Shown: positions 1-8,455 of the stretch, one piece after another
Position numbering within the stretch: position 1 is the stretch's first letter
Layout of the letters: each line of letters opens with the position of its first letter
Source: Paracoccus contaminans
GTDB taxonomy: Bacteria > Pseudomonadota > Alphaproteobacteria > Rhodobacterales > Rhodobacteraceae
Reading direction: 5' to 3'
Assembly (NCBI RefSeq): GCF_002105555.1
Contig: NZ_CP020612.1
Span: forward strand, 1,294,001-1,358,000
DNA: 64,000 nt
Position numbers and translations under genes: made by a program
Notes under the pieces: model-generated
What the model was told of the DNA's origin: nothing
Databases searched by the model: none
The model's input: only the letters and a program-made list of their open reading frames with translations

Positions 1-120
1 CAGCAGGCCGAAGATGATGGCCAGCCCCAGCGAAAGCAGCGCATAGAACGACCCGTTGATCAGGCCGATCAGCAATTGGCCCAGGAAGGCCTGGATCGGG
101 ATGCCAAAGATCATCGCCAT
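1..120 (-). CDS. livH: Branched-chain-type ABC transporter permease, N-terminal fragment (cut by window edge)
   Basis: Only the first 40 codons are present; the gene continues beyond base 1. The peptide starts MAMIFGIPIQ and runs into a hydrophobic stretch with the motif LLIGLINGSFYALLSLG, which is typical of the first membrane helix of LivH-type inner-membrane permeases. The start is the ATG at 120, 3 bases after the livF stop, so it is almost certainly the next gene of the same minus-strand operon (two binding proteins, livG, livF, permease). A second permease of the LivM type is expected further out but cannot be seen. The substrate is unknown. Confidence 0.8.
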   Translation of the reverse strand, partial: MAMIFGIPIQAFLGQLLIGLINGSFYALLSLGLAIIFGLL

Positions 121-123
121 CTG

Positions 124-825
124 TCAGACCCCCAGCGTTTCGTGCAGCATGGGCATGCGGGCATCCAGTTCATCCACGGGAAATTCGTGCATCATGACGC
201 CGTGGTCCATGACATAGAAGCGGTCGGCCACGCGCGAGGCGAAGCGGAAGTTCTGTTCCACCAGCACCACCGTCATCCCGCGCGATTTCAGCTCGCGCAG
301 GACCGCGCCGATGGCGTCGATGATGACCGGGGCCAGCCCCTCGGTCGGCTCGTCCAGCAGAAGGCAGCGCGCGCCGGTGCGCAGGATGCGCGCCATGGCC
401 AGCATCTGCTGTTCGCCCCCCGACAGCTTGGTGCCGGGCGAATTGCGCCGCTCGCGCAGGTTGGGAAACAGCGAGAAGATCTCGTCCAGCGTCATGCCCC
501 CCGGGGCCACGACCGGCGGCAGCATGAGGTTCTCGTCCACCGAAAGCGTGGCAAAGATGCCGCGTTCCTCGGGGACAAAGCCCAGGCCGGTGCGCGCCAC
601 CCGGTGCAGCGGCATCCGCGTCAGGTCGTGGCCGGCAAAGGCGATGGCCCCGTTGCGCTTGCGCACGATCCCCATGATCGCGCGCAGCGTCGTGGTCTTG
701 CCCATGCCGTTGCGGCCGAGGATGCAGACCGTCTCGCCCTCGTTCACATGCATGGTGATGCCGTGCAGGACGTGGCTTTCCCCGTACCAGGCGTTCAGGT
801 CGCGGACATCGAGCAGCGCGGTCAT
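124..825 (-). CDS. livF: Branched-chain-type ABC transporter ATP-binding protein LivF
   Basis: This is a 233-residue cytoplasmic ATPase that powers a LIV-type importer. Visible motifs are Walker A GRNGMGKTT (about residues 37-45), the signature LSGGEQQ, Walker B LLLDEPTEGL, and the LVEQN sequence that replaces the usual H-loop context in LivF proteins. The length is normal for LivF. The ATG overlaps the livG stop by 4 bases, indicating translational coupling. Neighbouring binding-protein genes define the import function. The family is certain; the substrate (amino acid, amide or other small organic acid) cannot be read from the sequence. Confidence 0.92.
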   Translation of the reverse strand: MTALLDVRDLNAWYGESHVLHGITMHVNEGETVCILGRNGMGKTTTLRAIMGIVRKRNGAIAFAGHDLTRMPLHRVARTGLGFVPEERGIFATLSVDENLMLPPVVAPGGMTLDEIFSLFPNLRERRNSPGTKLSGGEQQMLAMARILRTGARCLLLDEPTEGLAPVIIDAIGAVLRELKSRGMTVVLVEQNFRFASRVADRFYVMDHGVMMHEFPVDELDARMPMLHETLGV

Positions 826-1595
826 GCCTCGGACCCCATATAGGCGGTGCGCACGCGCGGATCGGACGCAACCGAGGCGTAATCGCCCTGGGCCAGGATC
901 TCGCCGCGCTGCAGCACGGTGACGTGGTGGCAGATGTCCTCGACCACCGCGAGGTTGTGTTCAACCATCAGCACGGCGCGCGTGCGCGCGACCTCGCGGA
1001 TGATCTCGGCGACGGTGTGGACATCCTCGTGCCCCATGCCGGCCATCGGCTCGTCCAGCAGCAGCACCTTGGGGTCGAGGGCCAGGGTGGTGGCGATTTC
1101 CAGAACCCGCTTGCGGCCATAGGACAGGTCGGCGGCGCGGATGTCGCGCCAGGGGGTCAGCCCCAGATCCGCGATCAGCGCCTCGGCGCGTGGGTTCAGC
1201 GAATCCAGCGACGACAGCGAGCGCCAGAACTGCGTGTGCAGATGCGCGGGACGCTGCAGGGCGACGCGGATGTTTTCCAGCACGGTCAGGTGCGGGAAAA
1301 CAGCCGAAATCTGGAACGAGCGCACCAGCCCCATCCGCGCCACCACGTCGGGGCGCATGCCGGTGATGTCGGTGCCCATCAGCGTGATCGTGCCGCGCGT
1401 GGGCGGCAGGAACTTGGTCAACAGGTTGAACACGGTGGTCTTGCCGGCCCCGTTCGGCCCGATCAGCGCGTGGATCTGCGCATGCCGGACATCCAGATCG
1501 ACATTGTTGACCGCGGTGAAGCCCAGGAAATCCCTTCCGAGGCCGCGGGCGGCAAGCACCACCCGCGGCTCGGCCGTGTCGATGACGGCTTGCAT
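822..1595 (-). CDS. livG: Branched-chain-type ABC transporter ATP-binding protein LivG
   Basis: This is a 257-residue ATPase partner of LivF. Walker A is GPNGAGKTTVFN near residue 44, the signature is LSYGRKR, Walker B is LLLDEPMAG, and the H-loop region is MVEHNL. The frame is open upstream to 1685, but that part lies inside the binding-protein gene. The ATG at 1595, 2 bases after the binding-protein stop, gives the normal LivG N-terminus and is preferred. It overlaps livF by 4 bases. It forms the heterodimeric nucleotide-binding unit of the importer. Confidence 0.92.
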   Translation of the reverse strand: MQAVIDTAEPRVVLAARGLGRDFLGFTAVNNVDLDVRHAQIHALIGPNGAGKTTVFNLLTKFLPPTRGTITLMGTDITGMRPDVVARMGLVRSFQISAVFPHLTVLENIRVALQRPAHLHTQFWRSLSSLDSLNPRAEALIADLGLTPWRDIRAADLSYGRKRVLEIATTLALDPKVLLLDEPMAGMGHEDVHTVAEIIREVARTRAVLMVEHNLAVVEDICHHVTVLQRGEILAQGDYASVASDPRVRTAYMGSEA

Positions 1596-1597
1596 GT

Positions 1598-2800
1598 TCA
1601 CTTGACCAGAGGACAACCGGATTCGGCCGCCGGCAGATAGGCGTCCTTGCCCGGAATGGTGGCGACCAGCTTGTAATAGTCCCATTCGCCCTTGCTTTCG
1701 GCGGGCGATTTGACCTGGAACAGATAGTGATCGTTCAGCAGGCGCCCGTTGGCCTGGACGGTGGCATTGCGGGCAAAGGCGTCATTGACCGGCAGTTCGT
1801 GCAGCTTGGCGGCGACTGCGCCGGATTCGTCGGTGCCGGCTGCCTCGATGGCCTTGAGATAGGACCGCACCGCCGAATAGGTGCCCGCCTGCACCATGGT
1901 CGGCATCGCGCCGGTGCGTTCCTTGTATTTCAGGGAAAAGGCGCGGGATTCATCGTCCCTGTCCCAGTAGAAGCTTTCGGTGAGATAAAGCCCCTGCGCC
2001 GCGTCGAGGCCGAGGCCATGCACCTCGGAAATCATCAGCAGCAGCGCGGCGATGTTCTGCCCGCCGGCAGTGATGCCGAATTCGGCCGCCTGCTTGATCG
2101 CGTTCTGGATGTCCATGCCGGCGCTGGCCAGCCCGACCACCTTGGCCCCCGATGCCTGCGCCTGCAGCAGCAGCGCCGAGAAATCGGTGGTTCCCAGCGG
2201 ATGCAGGGACGCCCCCAGCACCTTGCCGCCATTGGCCTCGATCGTCTTGGTGGTGTTTTCCTGCAGCGAATGGCCGAAGGCATAATCCATGGTCAGGAAA
2301 TACCAGCTGTCGCCGCCCGCCTTGACGACCGCGCCGCCGGTCCCGACGGCCAGGGCATGGGTGTCATAGGCCCAGTGAAAGCTGTAGGGCGTGCAGGCCT
2401 TGCCCGTGATGTCGGTCGCGCCCGCGCCGGTGTTCAGGGTGATCTTCTTCTTCTCGCCCGACAGCGCCTGCACGGCCAGCGCCACCGACGAGGTGGTCAT
2501 TTCCGCGATCGCATCGACCTGGTCGGTATCATACCACTGACGCGCGATGTTGGCGCCGATATCGGGCTTGTTCTGGTGATCGGCGCTGACGATCTCGACC
2601 GGGGCGCCCAGCACCTTGCCGCCGAATTCCTCGGCCGCCATCTTCGCGGCCTCGACCGAGCCGGTGCCGCCCAGCGCCGAATAGGCGCCGGACTGGTCGT
2701 TCAGGATGCCGATCCTGACCTTGCCATCCGAGATTTCCTGCGCACCGGCCGCATTCGCAACCAGCGCCGCCGCGGCTGCGGCGACGTAAAGACGGTTCAT
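1598..2800 (-). CDS. Periplasmic branched-chain-type ABC substrate-binding protein (copy A)
   Basis: This periplasmic binding protein has 400 residues with a Sec signal (MNRLYVAAAAAALVANAAGA, cleavage near AGA-QE). It continues into a type-I periplasmic binding fold starting ISDGKVRIGILNDQSGAY and ends in GCPLVK. Two adjacent ATGs exist (2803 and 2800). The second is chosen because it sits 6 bases after a GGAGG ribosome site; the first would leave only 3. It is a close paralogue of the gene at 2902-4107, sharing long identical runs such as SADHQNK, SSV-LAVQALS, HPLGTTDFS and KQAAEFGIT, which points to tandem duplication. Ligand unknown. Confidence 0.9.
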   Translation of the reverse strand: MNRLYVAAAAAALVANAAGAQEISDGKVRIGILNDQSGAYSALGGTGSVEAAKMAAEEFGGKVLGAPVEIVSADHQNKPDIGANIARQWYDTDQVDAIAEMTTSSVALAVQALSGEKKKITLNTGAGATDITGKACTPYSFHWAYDTHALAVGTGGAVVKAGGDSWYFLTMDYAFGHSLQENTTKTIEANGGKVLGASLHPLGTTDFSALLLQAQASGAKVVGLASAGMDIQNAIKQAAEFGITAGGQNIAALLLMISEVHGLGLDAAQGLYLTESFYWDRDDESRAFSLKYKERTGAMPTMVQAGTYSAVRSYLKAIEAAGTDESGAVAAKLHELPVNDAFARNATVQANGRLLNDHYLFQVKSPAESKGEWDYYKLVATIPGKDAYLPAAESGCPLVK

Positions 2801-2877
2801 CATTTTCCTCCCCTGTGCCCAGCCGCAATGCGGCCGGGCCTGTTCCTTGCGGATGATTGCCGCCCTTTCCGCGGACG

Positions 2878-2893
2878 GCAAGGGCCGCCTTGC
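2878..2893 (-). repeat. Intercistronic hairpin between the two binding-protein genes
   Basis: GCAAGG and CCTTGC flank a 4-base loop (GCCG), a perfect 6-bp stem just after the stop of copy B and before copy A. Hairpins after binding-protein genes commonly stabilise the upstream message or attenuate the downstream part. That role is inferred here. Confidence 0.35.
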
Positions 2894-2901
2894 AGCGGCG
2901 G

Positions 2902-4107
2902 TCATTTTACCAGCGGGCAGCCCGACTTGTCCGCGGAGGGATAGGCCTGATCGCCCGGCACCGTCGCCTTGACGGTGTAATAGTCCCACTCGCCCTTGCT
3001 TTCCTGGGGGGTCTTGACCTGCATCAGATAGACGTCCGACACCATGCGCCCATTGGCCAGCACCTTGCCGTTTTCGGCGAACATGTCGTGGACAGGCAGT
3101 TCGCGGATCTTGGCCGCCACGGCGTCGGAATCGTCGGTTCCCGCGGCCTTGACGGCGTTCAGATAGCTCGTCACCGCCGAATAGGTGCCGGCCTGGACCA
3201 TGTTGGGCATCTTGCCGGTGCGTTCCTTGTAGCGCTTGGACCAGGCGCGGCTGGCATCGGTGCGATCCCAGTAGAAGCTCTCGGTCAGCGTCAGGCCCTG
3301 CGCCGCCTCAAGCCCCATGCCGTGCACTTCGGACAGCGTGACCAGCAGCGCGGCCAGCTTTTGTCCGCCCTTCGTGATCCCGAATTCGGCGGCCTGCTTG
3401 ATGGCGTTCTGGGTATCCATCCCCGCATCGGCCAGGCCGACGACCTTGGCCCCCGACGACTGCGCCTGCAGCAGGAAGGACGAGAAATCCGTCGTTCCCA
3501 GCGGATGGCGTGCCGAACCGATGATCGTGCCGCCCTTGGCCTTGACCACGTCCGAGGTGTTGCTTTCCAGCGTATGGCCGAAGGTATAGTCGGCGGTCAG
3601 GAAATACCAGCTGTCCCCGCCCTGTTCGACCATCGCGCCGCCGGTGCTGACGGCCAGCGCGTGGGTGTCATAGACCCAGTGAAAGCCATATGGCGTGCAG
3701 GCCTTGCCGGTGATCTCGCTGGTGGCCGAGCCGGTGTTCATGGTGATCTTCTTGCGTTCCGCGGAAAGGGCCTGCACGGCCAGCCCCACCGAGGAGGTGG
3801 TCAGTTCCATGATGGAATCGACCTGCTGGGTGTCATACCACTCGCGGGCGATGTTGCTGGCGATGTCGGCCTTGTTCTGGTGATCGGCCGAGATCATCTC
3901 GATCGGGGCGCCCAGGACCGTTCCGCCGAAATCCTCGATCGCCATCTTGGTGGCCTCGATCGAGCCGACCCCGCCGTAATCGGCATAGACCCCGGACTGA
4001 TCGTTCAGGATGCCGATCTTGACCTTGCCGTCGGACAGGCCTGCCGCAAATGCGGGCGCGGTGATGAGCGCCGCGGCCGATGCCGCAGCGGTAAGCGTCA
4101 CTTTCAT
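2902..4107 (-). CDS. Periplasmic branched-chain-type ABC substrate-binding protein (copy B)
   Basis: This binding protein has 401 residues with a clear signal peptide (MKVTLTAAASAAALITAPAF, then AAG). The mature part begins LSDGKVKIGILNDQSGVYAD and ends SGCPLVK. The ATG at 4107 follows GGAGG by 4 bases. The open frame extends to 5169, but that part is antisense to the sulfotransferase and epmA and is not credible. As the first gene of the minus-strand transporter operon it would be the most highly expressed. It strongly resembles copy A and, less closely, the gene at 29045-30250. Family certain, ligand unknown. Confidence 0.9.
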   Translation of the reverse strand: MKVTLTAAASAAALITAPAFAAGLSDGKVKIGILNDQSGVYADYGGVGSIEATKMAIEDFGGTVLGAPIEMISADHQNKADIASNIAREWYDTQQVDSIMELTTSSVGLAVQALSAERKKITMNTGSATSEITGKACTPYGFHWVYDTHALAVSTGGAMVEQGGDSWYFLTADYTFGHTLESNTSDVVKAKGGTIIGSARHPLGTTDFSSFLLQAQSSGAKVVGLADAGMDTQNAIKQAAEFGITKGGQKLAALLVTLSEVHGMGLEAAQGLTLTESFYWDRTDASRAWSKRYKERTGKMPNMVQAGTYSAVTSYLNAVKAAGTDDSDAVAAKIRELPVHDMFAENGKVLANGRMVSDVYLMQVKTPQESKGEWDYYTVKATVPGDQAYPSADKSGCPLVK

Positions 4108-4163
4108 GATTCCTCCCTGATCCGGCGCTTGCACGGCCGGTTCTCCTCTGCAGGAAGGTTGCT

Positions 4164-4181
4164 CAAGGCTGATGCGCCTTG
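4164..4181. promoter_or_regulatory. Inverted repeat in a divergent intergenic region (possible operator)
   Basis: CAAGGC-TGATGC-GCCTTG is a perfect 6-bp inverted repeat, 57 bases upstream of binding-protein copy B and 83 upstream of the sulfotransferase. Its place between divergent genes suggests a regulator site. No regulator gene is adjacent, so this is inference only. Confidence 0.3.
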
Positions 4182-4263
4182 CAAGCGGTCTTTTATGGAC
4201 AGCGTGGCGATTTACCTGTCTTTCCCGATAGGCTAGCAGCCACGGGCAAGCAAAGGTCCGCGC

Positions 4264-5001
4264 ATGATCTGGAACGACGACGTCCTGTATATCCATGTTC
4301 CCAAGACCGGGGGCATGTCGCTGACCGAGATGCTCGAGGCGCATCTGCCCGGCACGGTCTTCAGCTCCAGCCCCGAGGGGCACGGATCGGGCAGCGCGCG
4401 GGTGCGCCATGTCCATGGCCTGCGGCACGAACGCCTGCACGAAGCGCGCCGCATCCTGGCCCGGCACGGCCGCAACCTTGATGATTTCGCGGCGGTCATT
4501 GCGGTTATCCGCAACCCCTATGATCTTGAAGTGTCGCGGTTCTTTCACATCACCACGCATTTCATGGATCAGAAGATCCACAACACCGAACTGATCCGCA
4601 AATTCGGTTTCGAGGCGTTCTTCGACCAATCGAACTTCTATGGGCTCAATCCCCCGGCCATCCACCAGTTCTATACCGACCGCCGCCGCACGCTGACCAA
4701 CATGCGTCTGCTGCGCTATGAACATCTTGCCCTCGATATCGAGCGGACGGTTTTTCCCTATCTGGGCGGCGCCCGGCCGCAGCTGCCGCATGTGAACGCC
4801 ACGCGGCGCATCCCCTGGCAGGACATGATGACCGAGGCGGTCGAAGTCTCGATCTATGACCGCTTTCACTGGATCTTCGCGCAAGGCTTGTATCCGCGCT
4901 ATCAGCCCAGCCGCTTTCCGACCCGAAAAGAGGTCGAGGAACGCATCGCCGCCCTGTCCCGGCCCGATGCGGGGGCCAGCGCCGAGGCGAATCCGCAATA
5001 G
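4264..5001 (+). CDS. Sulfotransferase-family protein
   Basis: The product has 245 residues. Near the N-terminus [14 protein letters not shown] (about residues 11-24) matches the 5'-phosphosulfate-binding loop of PAPS-dependent sulfotransferases. [15 protein letters not shown] (about 81-95) matches the 3'-phosphate-binding segment. Family members transfer sulfate from PAPS to carbohydrates or other acceptors. There is no signal peptide, so it is probably cytosolic. It stands alone between divergent and convergent genes, 17 bases from the end of epmA. The acceptor cannot be predicted; a role in surface-glycan decoration is possible, since large glycosyltransferases occur in this window, but this is speculative. 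Confidence 0.75.
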   Translation: MIWNDDVLYIHVPKTGGMSLTEMLEAHLPGTVFSSSPEGHGSGSARVRHVHGLRHERLHEARRILARHGRNLDDFAAVIAVIRNPYDLEVSRFFHITTHFMDQKIHNTELIRKFGFEAFFDQSNFYGLNPPAIHQFYTDRRRTLTNMRLLRYEHLALDIERTVFPYLGGARPQLPHVNATRRIPWQDMMTEAVEVSIYDRFHWIFAQGLYPRYQPSRFPTRKEVEERIAALSRPDAGASAEANPQ

Positions 5002-5017
5002 GTCAGGGCACGGCAGG

Positions 5018-6112
5018 TCAGGGTACGGGCGTCCACTGCACATCGTCGATGCGGGGGGCGCCGGTGGCCAGCATGACCAGCCGGTCAAAGCCCAGCGCGA
5101 TGCCGGATGCCGGCGGCATCTGCGCCAGGGCGGCAAGGAAATCCTCGTCCAGCGGATAGCGTTCGCCATGGATGCGCTGGCGCTCGTCCATCTCGGCCTC
5201 GAAGCGGCGGCGCTGCTCGGCGGGGTCGGTCAGTTCTCCGAATCCGTTGGCCAGCTCGACCCCGCAGGCATAGAGCTCGAACCGCTCGGCCTCGCGCGGA
5301 TCGTCGGCCGCGCGGCGGGCCAGGGCGGCCTCGGGCGCGGGATAGCGGTCCAGGATCGTGGCCCGGCCATGGCCCAGATGCGGCTCGACCCGCGCGGTCA
5401 GGATGCGCGACAGGATGTCGGACCAGGTGTCGTCGGCTGCAACGCGCAGCCCCTGCGCAGCCGCCTGCACGGCCAGCCCGTCCCGGTCGGTCGCCCCGTC
5501 CGGGCCGATCGTGGCCAGCAGGTCCACCCCCGCGTGGCGCCGGAACGCCTCGGCCACGGGCAGCCGTTCGGGCGCCGCGAAGGGATCGCATTCGGCCCCG
5601 CGAAAGCGCAGCACGCCCGCGCCCGCCGCCTGCGCCGCCAGGCGCAGCATCGCGGCGCAGTCATCCATCAAGGCGGTATAATCCTCGCCCGCCCGATACC
5701 ATTCCAGCATGGTGAATTCGGGCGCGTGCAGGGGGCCGCGTTCGCGGTTGCGCCAGACATGGACAAAGGCGGCGATTCGCGTCTCGCCCGCGGCGAGCAG
5801 CTTCTTCATCGCGAATTCGGGGCTGGTGTGCAGATACATCCTGCGCGCCAGGCCGTCATTGCCGATCGCCTCGGTCGCAAAGCCGTGCAGATGCGCCTCG
5901 TTCCCCGGCGAGACCGCCAGCGCCGCCGGATCGACCTCGGTAAAGCCCTGATCGTCCAGCCAGCCGGCGATGGCGCGGCGGATGCGCCCCCGCGCCAGCA
6001 GCACCGGACGGCGGTCGGCATGGCGGATGCGGTCCCACCAGGGGCTGCCCGGCGGGGACGGAATGGGCGGGGGCCGCAGGGGCAAGGGCAAACCTCTGGC
6101 GATATGGCGCAT
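5018..6112 (-). CDS. epmA: EF-P beta-lysine ligase EpmA (GenX/PoxA)
   Basis: The protein has 364 residues and is a class-II lysyl-tRNA-synthetase paralogue lacking the anticodon-binding domain. EpmA attaches (R)-beta-lysine to a conserved lysine of elongation factor P. Visible features are the N-terminal region [32 protein letters not shown] (about residues 95-109, motif 2 area), [20 protein letters not shown], and the C-terminal motif 3 [15 protein letters not shown]. It is divergent from efp across a 54-base gap, a strong functional link. EpmB, which makes beta-lysine, is not in the window. Confidence 0.93.
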   Translation of the reverse strand: MRHIARGLPLPLRPPPIPSPPGSPWWDRIRHADRRPVLLARGRIRRAIAGWLDDQGFTEVDPAALAVSPGNEAHLHGFATEAIGNDGLARRMYLHTSPEFAMKKLLAAGETRIAAFVHVWRNRERGPLHAPEFTMLEWYRAGEDYTALMDDCAAMLRLAAQAAGAGVLRFRGAECDPFAAPERLPVAEAFRRHAGVDLLATIGPDGATDRDGLAVQAAAQGLRVAADDTWSDILSRILTARVEPHLGHGRATILDRYPAPEAALARRAADDPREAERFELYACGVELANGFGELTDPAEQRRRFEAEMDERQRIHGERYPLDEDFLAALAQMPPASGIALGFDRLVMLATGAPRIDDVQWTPVP

Positions 6113-6166
6113 GATGGGCTAGGAACCGCGCCGATACCGCATCCTCAGATCGCAAGAAAGACGCCC

Positions 6167-6733
6167 GTGAAAGTCATCGCTTCCTCGCTGCGCAAAGGCA
6201 ATGTCGTCGAACTGGACGGCAAGCTCTATGTCGTGCTGACCGCCCAGAACTTCCACCCCGGCAAGGGCACGCCCGTGACCCAGGTGGATATGCGCCGCAT
6301 TGCCGACGGCGTGAAGGTCTCTGAACGCTGGCGCACCACCGAACAGGTGGAAAAGGCCACCGTGGACGAACGCGGCTATGATTTCCTGTATGAGGATGGC
6401 GAGGGCTTCCACTTCATGGAACCCGAAACCTACGAACAGGTCGTCGCCTCGGCCGACATGGTGGGCGATCAGAAGGCCTATCTTCAGGAAGGGATGCGGG
6501 TCTTCCTGCAGGTCTATGAAGGCAATCCCATCGCGATGGAACTGCCCCAGAAGATCACCGTCGAGATCGTCGAGACCGAGCCGGTGGTGAAGGGGCAGAC
6601 GGCCTCGTCATCATACAAGCCCGCGACGGTGGACAATGGCTTGCGGGTGATGGTGCCCCCCCATATCGGCGTCGGCACCCGGATCGTCATCAATACCGAA
6701 GACAACAGCTACGTCGAGCGCGCCAAGGACTGA
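6167..6733 (+). CDS. efp: Elongation factor P
   Basis: The product has 188 residues. EF-P rescues ribosomes stalled at polyproline by entering the E site. It begins at a GTG at 6167, giving [18 protein letters not shown]. The loop NFHPGKGTP carries Lys33, the expected site of beta-lysylation by Epm[13 protein letters not shown] and the C-terminal end (SYVERAKD) are typical of alphaproteobacterial EF-P. The same frame is open far upstream, through the epmA antisense region, but only the GTG gives the conserved N-terminus. EF-P should matter here because several window proteins have proline-rich runs. Confidence 0.95.
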   Translation: MKVIASSLRKGNVVELDGKLYVVLTAQNFHPGKGTPVTQVDMRRIADGVKVSERWRTTEQVEKATVDERGYDFLYEDGEGFHFMEPETYEQVVASADMVGDQKAYLQEGMRVFLQVYEGNPIAMELPQKITVEIVETEPVVKGQTASSSYKPATVDNGLRVMVPPHIGVGTRIVINTEDNSYVERAKD

Positions 6734-6766
6734 CCGATCCCTGGCTGCCTTGCGATCTATTCAGGG

Positions 6767-7210
6767 ATGTTCAGCGCCCGCAAACAGATGCAGACACCCG
6801 AGCGGCCGGACCTGCATTTCGACGCCATCATCCTGCCTGCCCCGCCCGGCTGGGCGGGGTGGGGCCAGATGCGCGTGACCGCGATCAATCATGGGCCCGT
6901 TCCGGCCGATCTGCTGCGGATCTGCCGCAGGCTGCGGCTGGGCGGGCGGATCGTGTCGATGCTCGAGGTCGGTCATTTCGACGAGGCCCTGGGGCAGGAG
7001 ACATGGCCGCCGGCCCCCACCGGGGGCCAGCACCGCTGTTCCGACATCCGGGAATACCGGGTGCCGGCCGCGGGCGAAGGCAAGCCGGGTTCGGTCACGT
7101 TCGACGTGCTGATCCGCCCCGGCAAGGGGCTGGGCAAGCTGGGCTACAAGGTGCATTACCGCTGGGCCGACCGGCCGGGGCAGACGCTGACCGGCCTGGC
7201 CCAGCCCTGA
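6767..7210 (+). CDS. Hypothetical protein
   Basis: This is a 147-residue open frame, 33 bases after efp on the same strand. It has the high third-position GC of its neighbours and a natural residue mix (several Trp, His and Tyr). No known family was recognised. It contains a stretch RICRRLRLGGRIVSMLEVGH, which loosely recalls a methyltransferase-like or Rossmann strand, but no cofactor motif. No good ribosome site precedes the ATG at 6767; an alternative ATG lies at 6788. It has no signal peptide or membrane segment. A competing antisense frame (6761-7333) looks less protein-like. Confidence 0.5.
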   Translation: MFSARKQMQTPERPDLHFDAIILPAPPGWAGWGQMRVTAINHGPVPADLLRICRRLRLGGRIVSMLEVGHFDEALGQETWPPAPTGGQHRCSDIREYRVPAAGEGKPGSVTFDVLIRPGKGLGKLGYKVHYRWADRPGQTLTGLAQP

Positions 7211-7232
7211 CCGGCGCCCCCTGAACGGCTGG

Positions 7233-8279
7233 TCAGGCGACGGTGATGCCGCTGCCTTCCTCGACCCGGCCGATGACCGCGGCCAGCGGATAGCCGGCGC
7301 CGCGCAGCCGCCCCACCCAGCCCTGCGCCGCACCGGCCTCCAGCGCCACCAGCAGCCCGCCCGATGTCTGCGGATCGGTCAGCAGGTGGCGTTGCCAGTC
7401 CGGCATTCCGGCGGGCAGCGTGACCTCGGCCCCATAGGCGGCCCAGTTGCGATGCGAGGCGCCGGTGACGAACCCTGCCTGCGCCAGTTCCTCGGCCCGT
7501 GCCAGCAGCGGCAGGGCGGCGCGGTCGATGATCAGCCGCGCACCCGATCCGCGCGCAACCTCGAGCCCATGGCCGAGAACGCCAAAGCCGGTCACGTCGG
7601 TGATCGCATGGACGGCCGGATCCTCGGCCAGATCGGCCCCGATGCGGTTCAGCAGCGTGGTCGATGCGATCATCTCGTCGATGCCTGCCCCGTCCAGGGC
7701 CGCTTTCTTGATCGCCGCCGAATAGATGCCGACGCCAAGCCCCTTGGTCAGGATCAGCGCATCCCCCGGCCGGGCATCCGCATTGCGGCGCAGTTTCGAG
7801 GGATGGACCAGGCCGATGACGGCCAGTCCATAGATCGGCTCGGGGCTGTCGATCGAATGGCCGCCTGCGACGGGGATCCCGGCCTCGGCGCAGATCGACT
7901 GGCCGCCCTGCAGGATCTCGCGGATCATGGCGGGGGGCAGGGTGTCGATGGGCATGCCCAGGATCGCCAGCGCCATGATCGGCCGCCCGCCCATCGCATA
8001 GATGTCGGAAATCGCGTTCGTCGCGGCGATCCGGCCGAAGGCGCGCGGGTCATCCACCATGGGCATGAAGAAATCGGTTGTCGCGATCACCGCCAGATCG
8101 TCCGACACCTGCCAGACCGCCGCATCATCGGCGGTTTCCGTCCCGACCAGCAGCTGGGGAAATGCCTGGGCCATCGGCTGGTCCGACAGCAGCTCGCGCA
8201 GGACAGCCGGGGCCAGCTTGCACCCGCAGCCCCCGCCATGGGACAGCTGGGACAGGCGGATGGGGGGCAGGTCGGGCAT
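7233..8279 (-). CDS. selD: Selenide, water dikinase (selenophosphate synthase)
   Basis: The 348-residue enzyme makes selenophosphate from selenide and ATP, the selenium donor for selenocysteine. The N-terminal active site is HGGGCGCK with Cys18, Cys20 and Lys21. The glycine-rich and metal-binding stretches [32 protein letters not shown] and [12 protein letters not shown] follow in family order, and [12 protein letters not shown] lies near the C-terminus. The nucleophile is cysteine, not selenocysteine. The start ATG at 8279 follows AAGGAA. It is divergent from the formate dehydrogenase operon that needs its product, so one intergenic region can control both. Confidence 0.96.
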   Translation of the reverse strand: MPDLPPIRLSQLSHGGGCGCKLAPAVLRELLSDQPMAQAFPQLLVGTETADDAAVWQVSDDLAVIATTDFFMPMVDDPRAFGRIAATNAISDIYAMGGRPIMALAILGMPIDTLPPAMIREILQGGQSICAEAGIPVAGGHSIDSPEPIYGLAVIGLVHPSKLRRNADARPGDALILTKGLGVGIYSAAIKKAALDGAGIDEMIASTTLLNRIGADLAEDPAVHAITDVTGFGVLGHGLEVARGSGARLIIDRAALPLLARAEELAQAGFVTGASHRNWAAYGAEVTLPAGMPDWQRHLLTDPQTSGGLLVALEAGAAQGWVGRLRGAGYPLAAVIGRVEEGSGITVA

Positions 8280-8384
8280 GGCGCGTTCCTTTCAGGCGGG
8301 TGGCGCGGTGCATAGCATGGCTGCGGGGCGACTTCACCCGCCGTCAGCCTGGCCGCGCCGGACCATATGCCAAAGCTTACAGTG

Positions 8385-8414
8385 TTGACGACTCCCCGCC
8401 CTGCGCTGCATTAT
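8385..8414 (+). promoter_or_regulatory. Candidate sigma-70 promoter of the formate dehydrogenase operon
   Basis: TTGACG (8385-8390) and CATTAT (8409-8414) are separated by 18 bases. A TG directly before the -10 box makes it an extended -10 promoter. It lies 42 bases upstream of the fdnG ATG, in the selD/fdnG divergent region. No FNR or NarL site was recognised nearby. Confidence 0.5.
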
Positions 8415-8455
8415 GGGCGGACCTATCTTGGTGGACAGGCAAACAGGAGGCTCGG

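Noticed and set aside
4108..5169. N-terminal extension of binding-protein copy B
   Set aside because: It runs antisense through the sulfotransferase and epmA and lies before a proper signal peptide with a ribosome site.
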